Positions 35,641-47,989 of a stretch of 64,000 nucleotides of DNA are shown one piece after another. Positions within the stretch are counted from its first letter, which is position 1, and the number at the start of each line of letters is the position of its first letter. A program made the translations under genes and the position numbers. This DNA is from Methylophaga sp. (GTDB taxonomy: Bacteria > Pseudomonadota > Gammaproteobacteria > Nitrosococcales > Methylophagaceae). Under the pieces are notes generated by a model that ran no database searches, was not told where the DNA came from, and was given only the letters and a program-made list of their open reading frames with translations. The DNA lies in contig NVWQ02000006.1 of the NCBI GenBank assembly GCA_002733715.2, forward strand, positions 1 to 64,000. Reading direction: 5' to 3'.

Positions 35641-38439
35641 TTACATCAGTTTATTATCAGACTGTCCACCGCCATAACTATGGAATTGCATCGTTTCACC
35701 GCCAGCCTCTACCTTCACGGCACAATATTTAAACTCAGGTATTTTAGCTGAAGGATCAAGCGCCGCATTAGACAGCTCATTGACCGCTGCTTCGTAATAA
35801 CAGAACGCCATAAATACAGTACCCGTTGGCACCCCCTCATCAGCCCGAGCAATCATGGAAATCTGTCCACGTCGCGTTGATAAGGTGATCATGTCACCTG
35901 GCTTCACACCCATTTCGTCTAGACTTATTGGGTTGATTGTTGCCACCGCTTCGGGTTCTAACGCATCCAATACATTTGAGCGACGCGTCATTGAGCCTGT
36001 ATGCCAATGTTCAAGCATTCGCCCGGTGATCAATATAAACGGATATTCTGCGTCTGGCCGTTCATCTGGCGGCACAATATCTGCGGGTACAAATTTACCT
36101 AAACCATTAGCACTTTCAAAAGTCTCGGTAAAAATAACATCATCACCCGGATCACCTTCTTTCAAACACGGATAAACAATAGAACCTTCTTTTTCTAAGC
36201 GCTCCCATGTCATTCCCGCCATGGTAGGCACGGCTTTACGTATTTCTTCGAATACTTCCTGAGAATCTTTATAATTCCAGTCTAAACCAAGACGACGAGC
36301 CATTTCTTGAATGATCCACAAATCTTGTCGTGCATCACCTGGTGGTGGGACCGCTTGGCGACCAATTTGAACTAATCTATCGGTATTAGTAAAGGTAGCT
36401 GTTTTCTCAGAATAAGCTGAAGCAGGCAATACCACATCCGCTAAATAAGCCGTTTCAGTTAAAAAGATGTCTTGAACAACCAAGTGTTCAAGCTCAGCCA
36501 ATGATTGACGTGCATGATTAGCATCAGGATCTGACATGGCAGGGTTTTCACCTTGCACATAAAGCCCGGTCAAATCACCATCATGAATGGCATGCATAAT
36601 TTCAACAACGGTTAAACCCGGGTTTGTATCTAATTCACAACCCCATAGCGCTTCAAAATAGGCATGTGCTTTTTCATCATCCACAGGTTGATAATCTGGG
36701 AATACCATCGGTATCAAGCCCATATCAGACGCACCCTGAACATTGTTTTGGCCACGTAATGGATGCAAACCTGTACCCGGACGGCCAATTTGTCCGGTCA
36801 TTAAGGCTAATGAAATCAGGCAACGCGCATTATCCGTACCATGAACATGTTGTGAAATTCCCATACCCCAGAAAATCATTGAACGTTTTGATGTTGCATA
36901 CAATCGTGCAACTTGGCGTAAAGTATCAGCAGGAACACCACAGATGGGTTCCATGGTTTCTGGAGAATAGGATTTCAAGTGATCTTTCATTGCTTCAAAA
37001 CCTTCTGTTCTTTCAGCAATAAATTTAGGATCGACTAAATCTTCCTCAATAATAACGTGCATGATTGCATTCAGCATTGGCACATCACTACCCGGTTTAA
37101 AGGCTACATGGTGTGTTGCCTCGCGTGATAAATCTGTTGAACGTGGATCCATCAAAATCAGCTTAGCACCTTTACGCATGGCATTTTTCATCCATGTTGC
37201 ACCTACAGGATGATTCACTGTCGGATTTGAACCAATAATGACAATCACTTCTGCTTTTTCAACATCAGAAACCGGATTTGATACCGCACCTGAACCTAAA
37301 CACTCTAATAATGCAACAACAGATGAGGCATGACAGAGACGAGTACAGTGATCAACATTATTGGTTTTAAAGCCCGTTCGAACTAATTTCTGGAATAAAT
37401 AAGCTTCCTCATTACTGCCTTTAGCACTACCAAAACCTGCTAATGCATTAGGTCCTTGCTCATCACGAATTTTATTAAATCCGCCTGCTGCAAAATCAAG
37501 CGCTTCATCCCATGTTGCTTCACGGAAAATTTTATCTATATCATTAGGATCCATCGAGAAATCACCTGATTTAGGTGCGTCATCTCTACGAATAAGCGGC
37601 TTAGTTAAACGATGTTGATGATGAACATAATCAAACCCGTAGCGACCTTTCACACATAAACGACCGTGATTAGCGGGTCCATCGCGGCCTTCTACATAAA
37701 GAATTTTGTCATCTTTAACGGCATAGGTCATTTGACAACCGACGCCACAGAATGGACAACCAGAGTCCACCATCCGATCAGGTTCAACCATACCCACATC
37801 ATCTGCAGGCATTAACGCACCCGTCGGACATGCTTCAACACATTCACCACAACCGACACAGGTACTTTCACCCATTGGGTCGTCTAAATCAAAAACGATT
37901 TGGGTGTGTGTGCCACGCATTGCCAAACCAATAACATCATTATTTTGTTCATCACGACAGGCACGAACACAACGCGTACATTGAATACAGGCATCCATAT
38001 TAACGGCAATACCGGGATGGGATACATCTGCTTGTGGCTGATGTCTGGCTTCAAAGCGAGGCAGTCCCACATCTAATTTTCCTGCCCAATAGTCTAACTC
38101 TGAATTCAAGGTGTGAGGTTTTTCTGACACATCAGATTTAAGTAATTCTAATATCATTTTTTGTGATTTTAGTGCGCGTTCACTATTCGTTTGGACCGTC
38201 ATACCTTCTGTTGGTGCTCGACAACATGACGGTGCCAATACACGTTCACCATCAATTTCCACCATACAGGCACGGCAGTTACCATCTGAACCTTGTCGTT
38301 CGGAATAACATAAGTGCGGAATATCAACACCATTACGCTTGGCGGCATCTAAAATTGTTTCATCTGCACCAGCGGTAATAGCTTCACCGTTTAATGAGAA
38401 ACTGATTGGGCTTGCTAATTCTTCAGGGTTAATAGCCAT
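35641..38439 (-). CDS. fdsA: NAD-dependent formate dehydrogenase, catalytic alpha subunit
   Basis: A 932-residue molybdo/tungsto-pterin enzyme oxidising formate to CO2. From the N-terminus: NuoG-like 2Fe-2S part (CYSERQGSDGNCRACMVEID, then SCCRAP), ferredoxin-type 4Fe-4S motifs (DACIQCTRCVRACRDEQ and CVGCGECVEACPTGAL), the 4Fe-4S of the FdhF part (CPFCGVGCQMTY), then bis-MGD domains. The active-site residue is Cys in CTRLCHASSVVALLE, not selenocysteine. C-terminal GRMLEHWHTGSMTRRS is typical. I choose ATG 38439, sharing one base with the beta-subunit stop (TAATG); the frame extends upstream without merit. fdhD and fdsC are not nearby. Confidence 0.93.
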   Translation of the reverse strand: MAINPEELASPISFSLNGEAITAGADETILDAAKRNGVDIPHLCYSERQGSDGNCRACMVEIDGERVLAPSCCRAPTEGMTVQTNSERALKSQKMILELLKSDVSEKPHTLNSELDYWAGKLDVGLPRFEARHQPQADVSHPGIAVNMDACIQCTRCVRACRDEQNNDVIGLAMRGTHTQIVFDLDDPMGESTCVGCGECVEACPTGALMPADDVGMVEPDRMVDSGCPFCGVGCQMTYAVKDDKILYVEGRDGPANHGRLCVKGRYGFDYVHHQHRLTKPLIRRDDAPKSGDFSMDPNDIDKIFREATWDEALDFAAGGFNKIRDEQGPNALAGFGSAKGSNEEAYLFQKLVRTGFKTNNVDHCTRLCHASSVVALLECLGSGAVSNPVSDVEKAEVIVIIGSNPTVNHPVGATWMKNAMRKGAKLILMDPRSTDLSREATHHVAFKPGSDVPMLNAIMHVIIEEDLVDPKFIAERTEGFEAMKDHLKSYSPETMEPICGVPADTLRQVARLYATSKRSMIFWGMGISQHVHGTDNARCLISLALMTGQIGRPGTGLHPLRGQNNVQGASDMGLIPMVFPDYQPVDDEKAHAYFEALWGCELDTNPGLTVVEIMHAIHDGDLTGLYVQGENPAMSDPDANHARQSLAELEHLVVQDIFLTETAYLADVVLPASAYSEKTATFTNTDRLVQIGRQAVPPPGDARQDLWIIQEMARRLGLDWNYKDSQEVFEEIRKAVPTMAGMTWERLEKEGSIVYPCLKEGDPGDDVIFTETFESANGLGKFVPADIVPPDERPDAEYPFILITGRMLEHWHTGSMTRRSNVLDALEPEAVATINPISLDEMGVKPGDMITLSTRRGQISMIARADEGVPTGTVFMAFCYYEAAVNELSNAALDPSAKIPEFKYCAVKVEAGGETMQFHSYGGGQSDNKLM

Positions 38440-40151
38440 TATTTCGCCCCCCCTTTTGTTAACTCTTCTGGAAAGTATTTCATCACACTGCGAACAGGAT
38501 TCGGTGCTGCTTGGCCTAAACCACAAATTGATGTATCAATCATTACTTCTGATAATTCTTCTAGCAAATCTTCATCCCATTGCGGTTGCTGCATCAAGGT
38601 TACAGCTTTAGCTGTTCCCACTCGACATGGTGTGCATTGTCCACAGGATTCTTCTTCAAAGAACTCCATTGCATTTACGGCTAAATCACGTGCTTTATCT
38701 TGATTGGAGAACACCACAATCGCAGCACTACCAATAAAACAGTCATATTCTTGCAAGGTATCAAAATCTAACGGCACATTACCTAATGAGGCTGGCAAAA
38801 TTCCGCCTGATGCACCACCCGGGAAATAACCATAAAACTCATGGCCATCTTCCATACCGCCACAGTATTCTTCGATTAATTCAATCATGGTAATACCGGC
38901 ATCGGCAAGGTGAACACCCGGTTTATTAACACGTCCACTGACAGAAAATGAACGTAAACCGACACGACCATTTCGACCATGGTCAGTTAAACAGCTAGGA
39001 CCTTTTTCTAAAATATCACGAACCCAATACAATGATTCCATATTGTGCTCTAGCGTAGGCCTACCAAATAACCCCACTTCAGCTACAAATGGTGGACGCA
39101 AACGCGGCATACCGCGTTTACCTTCAATTGATTCAATCATCGCTGATTCTTCACCACAAATATAGGCGCCCGCACCACGGCGAAGATGAATTATTGGCAT
39201 ATCATCTACAGGAGGATTTGCAACTAATTTTGCGACTTCTTTTTCAAGCACATTTCTAATTGCAGCATATTCATCACGTAGATAAATATAAATTTCATGG
39301 ATACCTGTTGCCCATGCACCAATCAACATGCCTTCTAAGAAACAATGTGGATCGCGTTCTAAATAATATTTGTCTTTTAATGTGCCGGGTTCACCTTCAT
39401 CAATATTAACCGCCATTAATTTTGGCTCCGGCATTCCCCGTACAATGCGCCATTTACGGCCGGCGGGGAAACCCGCACCACCCAAACCACGTAGACCGGA
39501 GTCATCCATTGAATCTAATACTTTATCAATGTTATAGGTGCCATTTCTGCACATGCGATAGGTGTTATAACCACCGCTCTCTCGGTAAGCTTCATATTCA
39601 ATCGGCTGTAATGATTCCGGTTCAATTTCATTGTTGTTAACTGCTGCTTCCACCCTTGCAACATCGGCTTCTTCAATAGGGTTCATTCCCACCACGGCTA
39701 CTGGTGCTTTCTCACAACGCCCAACACAGGGAACACGCTGAACACGTACATCACTACCCAATGTATCTTCCAGTGAATTAACTAAGTCTTCTGATCCTTT
39801 CATGCCACAGGTGAGTGATTCACAGACACGCACCGTCAATTGTGGTGGTGGCGTATCACCTTCTTTTACAATATCAAAATGATGGTAAAAAGTGGCGACT
39901 TCATACACTTCTGCCTTTGATAAATTCATTTCTCTCGCTAATGCAACTAAATGCGCAGCAGAAAGATGTTTATAATGATCTTGAATTTTGTGCAAATGCT
40001 CGATTAATAAATCTTTTTGGCGGGACTCATCACCTAATAATGCCTGCACTTCTGTCAGCGCTTTGGGGTCAACTTGCCTACCTTTACCAACAGCACGTGG
40101 CAGCTTTAGTTTATTTCCGGATTTCCGAGCGCTGATTTGCTGCTCACTCAT
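38439..40151 (-). CDS. fdsB: Formate dehydrogenase NuoE/NuoF-like fused gamma-beta subunit
   Basis: A 570-residue fusion of the diaphorase parts of soluble NAD-FDH. Residues about 30-175 are NuoE-like (AEVYEVATFYHHFDIVKEGD; 2Fe-2S Cys in VCESLTCGMKG and VPCVGRCEKAPV). The rest is NuoF-like: GLRGLGGAGFPAGRKW (FMN), NIDEGEPGTLKDKYYL (NADH), GAGAYICGEESAMIESIEGK, and the 4Fe-4S ESCGQCTPCRVGTAK. In Rhodobacter-type FDH these are separate fdsG and fdsB genes; here they are one polypeptide. It passes formate electrons from the alpha subunit to NAD+. It is the first gene of the pair. Confidence 0.92.
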   Translation of the reverse strand: MSEQQISARKSGNKLKLPRAVGKGRQVDPKALTEVQALLGDESRQKDLLIEHLHKIQDHYKHLSAAHLVALAREMNLSKAEVYEVATFYHHFDIVKEGDTPPPQLTVRVCESLTCGMKGSEDLVNSLEDTLGSDVRVQRVPCVGRCEKAPVAVVGMNPIEEADVARVEAAVNNNEIEPESLQPIEYEAYRESGGYNTYRMCRNGTYNIDKVLDSMDDSGLRGLGGAGFPAGRKWRIVRGMPEPKLMAVNIDEGEPGTLKDKYYLERDPHCFLEGMLIGAWATGIHEIYIYLRDEYAAIRNVLEKEVAKLVANPPVDDMPIIHLRRGAGAYICGEESAMIESIEGKRGMPRLRPPFVAEVGLFGRPTLEHNMESLYWVRDILEKGPSCLTDHGRNGRVGLRSFSVSGRVNKPGVHLADAGITMIELIEEYCGGMEDGHEFYGYFPGGASGGILPASLGNVPLDFDTLQEYDCFIGSAAIVVFSNQDKARDLAVNAMEFFEEESCGQCTPCRVGTAKAVTLMQQPQWDEDLLEELSEVMIDTSICGLGQAAPNPVRSVMKYFPEELTKGGAK

Positions 40152-40278
40152 GTATGTTCTCTCTTCTATTTAGGGTTCACCAATTTGGTGCAATTATTTT
40201 CGCTTTAATATAGTGAAAATACCATGTCTAGCACCACTTGTGAAGCGAAACACCATGATAAAACACCCAAGACGCCAT

Positions 40279-40314
40279 AAAAAAGCCGACAAATAATGAC
40301 ATATTTATCGGCTT
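40279..40314 (-). terminator. Intrinsic terminator after the OFA transporter
   Basis: On the minus strand AGCCGATAAATA pairs with TATTTGTCGGCT (one mismatch) around TGTCAT and is followed by TTTTT. It ends the transporter transcript 38 bases past its stop, so the transporter is transcribed separately from the dehydrogenase. Confidence 0.8.
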
Positions 40315-40351
40315 ATATTTATACTCATAATAGTGTGGTAATTAGTCTGAA

Positions 40352-42034
40352 TTAATCACTCTTCATATGATGTGAGTGATGCACTGGCTTCATAAAGAAA
40401 TTAGCTATAAATGCCACAATTAATAATCCAGCCATTAAATACATTGTTTGATTATATAAACTGGGTGTGGGATCAACAGTTCCCGCCGGCGCAATTTCCA
40501 TTAACTTAGCAATGGTTACTGTTTTTGCTTCCATCAAACTATTTAGTTGTTCAACACCCGCACCAAACGCAACTTGAAATGATGCAGGATCTATTTTATC
40601 AACCAATCCTTGAATTGCTTTTGCCGTTGCACTCTCTCGCAATGATGTAATGGCTAATGGACCTAATACGCCTGCTGTACTCCAAGCAGTCAATAAACGT
40701 CCGTGAATACCACCGACATACTTAGTGCCAAAGATATCTGCAAGATAGGCTGGAATAGTAGCAAATGCTCCGCCATACATAGTGAAAATCAACATGGTTG
40801 CCGCATAAAACATCACCAGCCACGTAATTGAAGGTGCGACGCTTACTGCTTGCGCTGCAAAGGGGATAGATGCGTAGAGCAATGCACCCAAACCAAAGAA
40901 GATATAGTAGGTCGTTTTACGACCAATATAGTCAGAAGTGCTGGCCCAGAAGAAACGACCAGCCATATTAAATGCACTGATCATAAGCACATAAGTTGCT
41001 GCAAACTCTAGATTGACCACATCGGGCAATGCGCCACCAAAAATATCTTTCATCATCGTTTTAGCAACAGAAATAACACCAATACCTGCCGTTACATTCA
41101 GGCAGAGCATCAGCCATAATTGCCAAAATTGCGGTGTTTTTAGGGCTTGATCAATATGCACATCATGTTCTGTAATCATGCTTTTTGTTTCATCTGGTGC
41201 AACGTAACCTTCAGGCATCCAGCCTTCTTTTGGTATGCGATAAGAAAATGCTGCAATCAGCATAATAACAAAATAAACAACACCTAAAGTAAAGAAGGTT
41301 TGAGCAACACCGATATTACCTGTTCCAGCCAAATATACACCTTCTGGACCAGACACCAACATGCTCGCCACATCATTTGCACCGATAACGACTACCTCTC
41401 GTAATTCACCGGCCACTTCAACTACACGACGTCCTGCCTCAGTCATTAAATTCACACTATCTAACGTGCCCAAATATTCTGGTGCACTATAGAATGATTT
41501 CATCATTGGCGTAATCATAAATTTAGCAATCATTGCACCACCGCCAAAGCCCATAATAGCGATACCAGTAGCCATGCCGCGACGGTCAGGAAACCATCGA
41601 ATTAATGTGCTAACGGGTGAAATATACCCCAATCCCAAACCACAACCACCCAGCACGCCATAACCAAGGTAAAGCATCCATAACTGTCCAGAAACAATGC
41701 CTAAACCGCCAATAATAAAGCCACCACCCCAACAAAAGGCAGCAATTGTTCCCACAAGTCTTGGTCCGACTTTTTCTAACCATTTACCCGCAAAAGCAGC
41801 AGATAAACCAAGAAAAACAATAGCTACAGTGAAAATCCAAACAACACTTTTTAGTGTCCAGTCATCTGCAGCACTCGTGACAACACCTATTCTCGCAACT
41901 AGGGCAGGATTAAATAAACTCCACGCATAAACAGAACCAATGCATAGATGTATACCTAGTGCCGCCGGCGCAATCAGCCAGCGATTAAATCCGTCTTTTG
42001 CGACAATCCGTTGCTTTGAAAACAACCCAGCCAT
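40352..42034 (-). CDS. OFA-family (oxalate/formate antiporter-like) MFS transporter
   Basis: A 560-residue major facilitator protein with 12 expected TM helices. The N-terminus (RWLIAPAALGIHLCIGSVYA WSLF, read as two pieces) and GGCGLGLGYISPVSTLIRWF, FPDRRGMATGIAIMGFGGGA match the oxalate:formate antiporter group; the C half has IPAYLADIFGTKYVGGIHGR. Longer than the usual 400-430 residues because of periplasmic/cytoplasmic insertions (about 190-240 and near 480-520). Adjacent to formate dehydrogenase on the same strand, so formate or a related carboxylate is a reasonable cargo, but the terminator at 40279 separates the transcripts. Confidence 0.82.
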   Translation of the reverse strand: MAGLFSKQRIVAKDGFNRWLIAPAALGIHLCIGSVYAWSLFNPALVARIGVVTSAADDWTLKSVVWIFTVAIVFLGLSAAFAGKWLEKVGPRLVGTIAAFCWGGGFIIGGLGIVSGQLWMLYLGYGVLGGCGLGLGYISPVSTLIRWFPDRRGMATGIAIMGFGGGAMIAKFMITPMMKSFYSAPEYLGTLDSVNLMTEAGRRVVEVAGELREVVVIGANDVASMLVSGPEGVYLAGTGNIGVAQTFFTLGVVYFVIMLIAAFSYRIPKEGWMPEGYVAPDETKSMITEHDVHIDQALKTPQFWQLWLMLCLNVTAGIGVISVAKTMMKDIFGGALPDVVNLEFAATYVLMISAFNMAGRFFWASTSDYIGRKTTYYIFFGLGALLYASIPFAAQAVSVAPSITWLVMFYAATMLIFTMYGGAFATIPAYLADIFGTKYVGGIHGRLLTAWSTAGVLGPLAITSLRESATAKAIQGLVDKIDPASFQVAFGAGVEQLNSLMEAKTVTIAKLMEIAPAGTVDPTPSLYNQTMYLMAGLLIVAFIANFFMKPVHHSHHMKSD

Positions 42035-42162
42035 AATCTCTCTCCAAACATATTATTCTTATAATTTTGACCCACAAAAATAACACGCTTATTAGTTAAC
42101 TTCAATGCAATAGATCGTTTTTCATACTTTTAATGAACACTAAAATCAACGCTTAAAGTTAG

Positions 42163-44403
42163 TTATTCTGCCAGATTAACCTTAGTTACTTTCTGTAAAC
42201 CGCGGGGCAATTTATTACCCCGTTTACCACGATCACCTGTGTAATGTGCTAAGTCTGCAGGTTTTAGTGTTAGATGACGCCTGCCCGCATAGAGCGTGAG
42301 GCTGCTATTTTCTGGAACCACCGTAACTGAATGTAGCGACTCTTGTTTGCTCACAAATCGTGCTTGTGGAATATTGATTAATCGTACGCCTTTACCTCGG
42401 TTTAGATTTGGCATTTCACTCGCTGCAAAAACTAATAATCGGCCATCTCCGGCAGTAACTGCTAGACTATCATTAGCATTTTCAATCCAAAGTGGCGGTA
42501 AAATTTCTGCACCTTTCGGCAAGTTAAATAAAGCTTTTCCCGCTTTATTTTTGGCTAATAAGTTATCCAGTGTAGTAATAAAACCATAACCAGCCGTGTT
42601 CGATAATAATAATGGTTTATCTAGCTCACCTGCTAATACGGCAACAAATCGTGCATCAGCTGGCATCTGTAATCGACCACTTAATGGCTCGCCTTGGCCG
42701 CGGGCAGACGGTAATGTATGTGCAGCAACCGAATAACTGCGCCCTGTAGAATCTAAAAATACAATTTGCTGATTACTACGTGCATTGACCGACAGCATAT
42801 AACGATCACCGGTGCGATAATTAAGTGCTTCTGCATCAACATCATAGCCTTTTGCAGCCCGCACCCAACCACTTTCTGATAGTACAATGGTCAATGGCTC
42901 GGTGGGTAACAACTCGGTTTCGCTTAATGCTTTTGCCGCATTACGTTGCACAATTGCACTACGGCGATCATCACCAAATTTTTCAGCATCAGCAGTCAGT
43001 TCTTTACGGATTAATGTTTTAAGGCGTGTTTCAGAGCTCAATAATAATTCTAATGATTTACGTTCAATAGCAAGTTCATCTAACTCACCACGAATTTTCA
43101 TTTCTTCTAATTTAGCTAAATTACGTAGTTTTATCTCTAAAACAGCTTCTGCTTGGCGATCACTAATACCAAAGCGTTCCATGAGCACTGGTTTAGGCTC
43201 GTCTTCTGTTCGAATAATATGAATAACTTCATCAATATTCAGATAAGCGACCAACAAGCCTTCTAACACATGCATTCGCTCAACAATTTTATCTAAACGA
43301 TATTGCAGGCGACGACGCACAGTTGCTGTTCGATACACTAACCACTCTGTCAGAATATCTTTCAAGTTTTTAACTTGCGGACGACCATCAAGGCCAATCA
43401 TATTCATATTAACGCGATGGCTTTTTTCTAAATCTGTTGAGGCAAATAAATGCGACATCAGGCCTTCAATATCAACGCGATTTGAACGCGGCACAATCAC
43501 TAATCTTACGGGTTGTGCATGATCAGACTCATCGCGAAGATCGGCTACCATCGGCAATTTCTTATTGTTCATCTGATTGGCGATTTGTTCGATTATTTTT
43601 GCACCTGATACTTGATAAGGCAGTGCATTAATAATGATTTCACCTTCTTTTGTTTTTTCATAACAGGCGCGTTGACGCACACTGCCATGGCCCGTGGTGT
43701 AGATCTTCATTAAGTCTTCACGTGAAGAAATGATTTCGCCACCCGTTGGGAAGTCTGGCCCTTGAACATCTTCTAATAACGCTTCAAGTTTAGTTGTAGG
43801 CTTTTTCAGCAATTGCAAACAGGCACTCACCACTTCGCGTAAATTATGCGGTGGAATATCGGTTGCCATACCGACGGCAATACCACTGCCGCCATTCAAT
43901 AAGATATTAGGTAATCGCGCAGGCAATAACTGAGGCTCGTTCATTGTGCCGTCAAAATTAGGCACCCAATCAACGGTGCCCTGACCCAATTCACCTAATA
44001 AGGTTTGTGCATAAGCGGTGAGTTTTGATTCGGTATAACGCATCGCTGCAAACGATTTAGGATCATCCATCGATCCCCAGTTACCTTGGCCATCTACTAA
44101 TGGATAACGATATGAAAATGGCTGTGCCATCAATACCATCGCTTCATAACAAGCCGAATCACCGTGTGGATGATATTTACCTAATACATCACCCACCGTA
44201 CGTGCTGATTTTTTATGTTTTGAAACTGAGCTTAGACCTAGTTCAGACATCGCAAAAATGATGCGACGCTGAACCGGTTTCAGGCCATCACCTACATTGG
44301 GCAAAGCGCGATCCAAAATAACGTACATGGAATAATCCAAATACGCTTTTTCGGTAAATTCTCGAACGGGAAGTCGTTCTAAATCATCTACTGCTGAAGT
44401 CAT
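42163..44403 (-). CDS. parC: DNA topoisomerase IV subunit A ParC
   Basis: Cuts and rejoins DNA for decatenation. The 746-residue protein has the breakage-reunion domain with [20 protein letters not shown] (the quinolone-determining Ser83 and Glu87 of this numbering are the susceptible-type residues) and the catalytic Tyr in [12 protein letters not shown]. The C-terminal beta-pinwheel is shorter than that of GyrA and lacks a clear GyrA-box, which favours ParC; pairing with ParE confirms it. It begins 27 bases after parE. Confidence 0.95.
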   Translation of the reverse strand: MTSAVDDLERLPVREFTEKAYLDYSMYVILDRALPNVGDGLKPVQRRIIFAMSELGLSSVSKHKKSARTVGDVLGKYHPHGDSACYEAMVLMAQPFSYRYPLVDGQGNWGSMDDPKSFAAMRYTESKLTAYAQTLLGELGQGTVDWVPNFDGTMNEPQLLPARLPNILLNGGSGIAVGMATDIPPHNLREVVSACLQLLKKPTTKLEALLEDVQGPDFPTGGEIISSREDLMKIYTTGHGSVRQRACYEKTKEGEIIINALPYQVSGAKIIEQIANQMNNKKLPMVADLRDESDHAQPVRLVIVPRSNRVDIEGLMSHLFASTDLEKSHRVNMNMIGLDGRPQVKNLKDILTEWLVYRTATVRRRLQYRLDKIVERMHVLEGLLVAYLNIDEVIHIIRTEDEPKPVLMERFGISDRQAEAVLEIKLRNLAKLEEMKIRGELDELAIERKSLELLLSSETRLKTLIRKELTADAEKFGDDRRSAIVQRNAAKALSETELLPTEPLTIVLSESGWVRAAKGYDVDAEALNYRTGDRYMLSVNARSNQQIVFLDSTGRSYSVAAHTLPSARGQGEPLSGRLQMPADARFVAVLAGELDKPLLLSNTAGYGFITTLDNLLAKNKAGKALFNLPKGAEILPPLWIENANDSLAVTAGDGRLLVFAASEMPNLNRGKGVRLINIPQARFVSKQESLHSVTVVPENSSLTLYAGRRHLTLKPADLAHYTGDRGKRGNKLPRGLQKVTKVNLAE

Positions 44404-44430
44404 TATTTAATATCTCGTTTTATAGCCTGA

Positions 44431-46527
<2,097 letters not shown>

Positions 46528-46543
46528 TGCACCAAAACTGCTC
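46528..46543 (+). promoter_or_regulatory. NtrC-like binding site 1
   Basis: TGCACCAAAACTGCTC. The left half (TGCACCAAAA) matches the NtrC consensus TGCACYAWWWTGGTGC exactly; the right half is degenerate. Its centre is 31 bases, three helical turns, from site 2. Confidence 0.6.
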
Positions 46544-46558
46544 TCTAATATCTAAAAA

Positions 46559-46574
46559 TGCATCTATTTGGTGC
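46559..46574 (+). promoter_or_regulatory. NtrC-like binding site 2
   Basis: TGCATCTATTTGGTGC matches the NtrC consensus in 14 of 16 positions. It lies about 77 bases upstream of the -24 element, a normal enhancer distance. Confidence 0.7.
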
Positions 46575-46650
46575 GGTGATAATTTACCTGTTTTATAGGT
46601 GTTGTCGATAAGGTATTAATACATATGGCTATTATTGTTTCTGGTTTAAA

Positions 46651-46666
46651 TGGCAGGAATATTGCT
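46651..46666 (+). promoter_or_regulatory. Sigma-54 promoter of the guanidine operon
   Basis: TGGCAGGAATATTGCT. The invariant GG (-24) and GC (-12) are separated by exactly 10 bases; the sequence departs from TGGCACGNNNNTTGCW at one position. Transcription would start near 46676, leaving a leader of about 210 bases that contains the complete riboswitch. Confidence 0.78.
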
Positions 46667-46737
46667 TTTGTCTATTGTGAAGTGCGAGATGATTATATAA
46701 TCATCAATAACGTAAGATCATAGCATTAAAAAATAGG

Positions 46738-46832
46738 TTGCTAGGGTTCCGGTTAGTTAAGAGCTAACGTCTGGTCCGAGAGTCACCGACCTTCACAGTG
46801 AAGGTTACACGGAGGGATAAAAGCCCGGGAGA
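46738..46832 (+). promoter_or_regulatory. Guanidine-I (ykkC) riboswitch aptamer
   Basis: Conserved blocks appear in order: CTAGGGTTCCGG, a short hairpin (GTTAG...CTAAC), TGGTCCGAGAG, a perfect variable hairpin CCTTCACAGTGAAGG (46790-46804), ACACGGAGGGATAAAAGCCC and GGGAGA. These are the signature segments of the ykkC class I aptamer, which binds free guanidinium. The genes downstream are exactly those of guanidine uptake and degradation, which fits an ON switch. Confidence 0.95.
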
Positions 46833-46853
46833 TTGTTTGTATAAACATCTCTC
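46828..46853 (+). promoter_or_regulatory. Hairpin in the riboswitch expression platform
   Basis: GAGAT-GTTT pairs with AAAC-ATCTC (one bulged T) around a GTAT loop. Its left arm shares GGGAGA with the 3' end of the aptamer, so ligand binding and this hairpin should exclude each other. No T-run follows; the start codon of the first gene lies 36 bases later behind GGAG. Confidence 0.5.
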
Positions 46854-46888
46854 GCACCCAACCCGTCATTAACTGTGGAGTAAACAAC

Positions 46889-47956
46889 ATGATTCGTCCT
46901 CTTTTACGTACAAGTAGTGCCCTACTACTTATTATTTCTTTCCTTTTTACACCTTTGCTAGCAAATGCTGAAACCAAAGATAAATTCAGTGTAGCTTGGA
47001 CTATTTACGCGGGTTGGATGCCGTGGGATTATGCCAGTAATGAAGGCATTGTGAAAAAATGGGCCGCTAAATACGACATAGAAATTGATGTTGTTCAGAT
47101 TAATGATTATGTCGAATCAATCAATCAATATACCGCGGGCCAATTTGATGGTTGCACCATGACTAACATGGATGCACTCACTATTCCTGCCGCAGGTGGT
47201 GTTGATTCAACAGCATTAATCGTAGGTGACTTTTCTAATGGTAATGATGGCATTGTATTAAAAGGTGCTGATAAAAAACTAGCTGATATCAAAGGTCAAA
47301 ATGTTAACTTAGTTGAATTATCTGTTTCTCATTATTTATTAGCGCGTGCACTTGATACGGTTGGAATGACAGAAAAAGATCTTAAAGTGGTTAATACTTC
47401 TGATGCCGATTTAGTCGGTGTGTTTGCGACAAACGATGTGACTTCAACGGTGACATGGAATCCACTTTTATCAGAAATCACAGCTGTTCCTAATACATCA
47501 AAAGTATTTGATTCATCTGATATTCCAGGTGAAATCATTGACCTTATGGTCGTTAATACACAAACGCTGAACGATAATCCTAAATTTGGTAAAGCATTGG
47601 TTGGCGCTTGGTATGAAATCATGGAAATAATGAATAGTGGTGATGAAGCGGCACTAACAAGTATGGCAACAGCCTCTGGTACTGATTTAGCAGGTTATCA
47701 ATCTCAATTGGCTGCAACCAAAATGTTTTATAACGCAGCAGATGCCGTTGCTTTTGTTGAAAGTGAACAACTACCAGCAACCATGAAAAGCGTAAGTGAG
47801 TTTTCATTCGATCACGGTATTTTAGGTGATGGCGCACAAGACGCCGACTTTATTGGTATGGCTTATCCGAATGGTGTGGTAACCGGAGATAAAGACAATA
47901 TCAAATTCCGTTTTACCGTTGATTATATGAAAATGGCTGCAGAAGGTAAGTTATAA
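46889..47956 (+). CDS. ABC transporter substrate-binding protein (NMT1/SsuA-like), probable guanidine uptake
   Basis: A 355-residue periplasmic binding protein with signal peptide (about 1-27, cleavage after LLANA). The fold resembles NMT1/taurine/nitrate type proteins: FSVAWTIYAGWMPWDYASNE, QFDGCTMTNMDALTIPAAGG, SNGNDGIVLKG, VELSVSHYLLARALDTVGM. The aromatic-rich beginning (WTIYAGWMPWDY) could line a cation pocket. It is the first gene after the guanidine riboswitch, in an operon with permease and ATPase, so guanidine or a guanidino compound is the likely cargo; this is inference from context. Confidence 0.85.
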   Translation: MIRPLLRTSSALLLIISFLFTPLLANAETKDKFSVAWTIYAGWMPWDYASNEGIVKKWAAKYDIEIDVVQINDYVESINQYTAGQFDGCTMTNMDALTIPAAGGVDSTALIVGDFSNGNDGIVLKGADKKLADIKGQNVNLVELSVSHYLLARALDTVGMTEKDLKVVNTSDADLVGVFATNDVTSTVTWNPLLSEITAVPNTSKVFDSSDIPGEIIDLMVVNTQTLNDNPKFGKALVGAWYEIMEIMNSGDEAALTSMATASGTDLAGYQSQLAATKMFYNAADAVAFVESEQLPATMKSVSEFSFDHGILGDGAQDADFIGMAYPNGVVTGDKDNIKFRFTVDYMKMAAEGKL

Positions 47957-47989
47957 AACTTACCTTTCATTTCGTAATTCGAGAACAAT

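Noticed and set aside
36624-37022. 132-codon plus-strand frame inside fdsA
   Set aside because: Antisense shadow of the molybdopterin domain, no ribosome site, no recognisable protein.
37340-37400. Possible selenocysteine site in formate dehydrogenase
   Set aside because: The active-site codon is a normal Cys and no SECIS-like hairpin or in-frame TGA is present.
46783-46977. 64-codon minus-strand open frame over the riboswitch and first operon gene
   Set aside because: It overlaps a recognisable structured RNA and a signal-peptide gene on the other strand, and has no family similarity.
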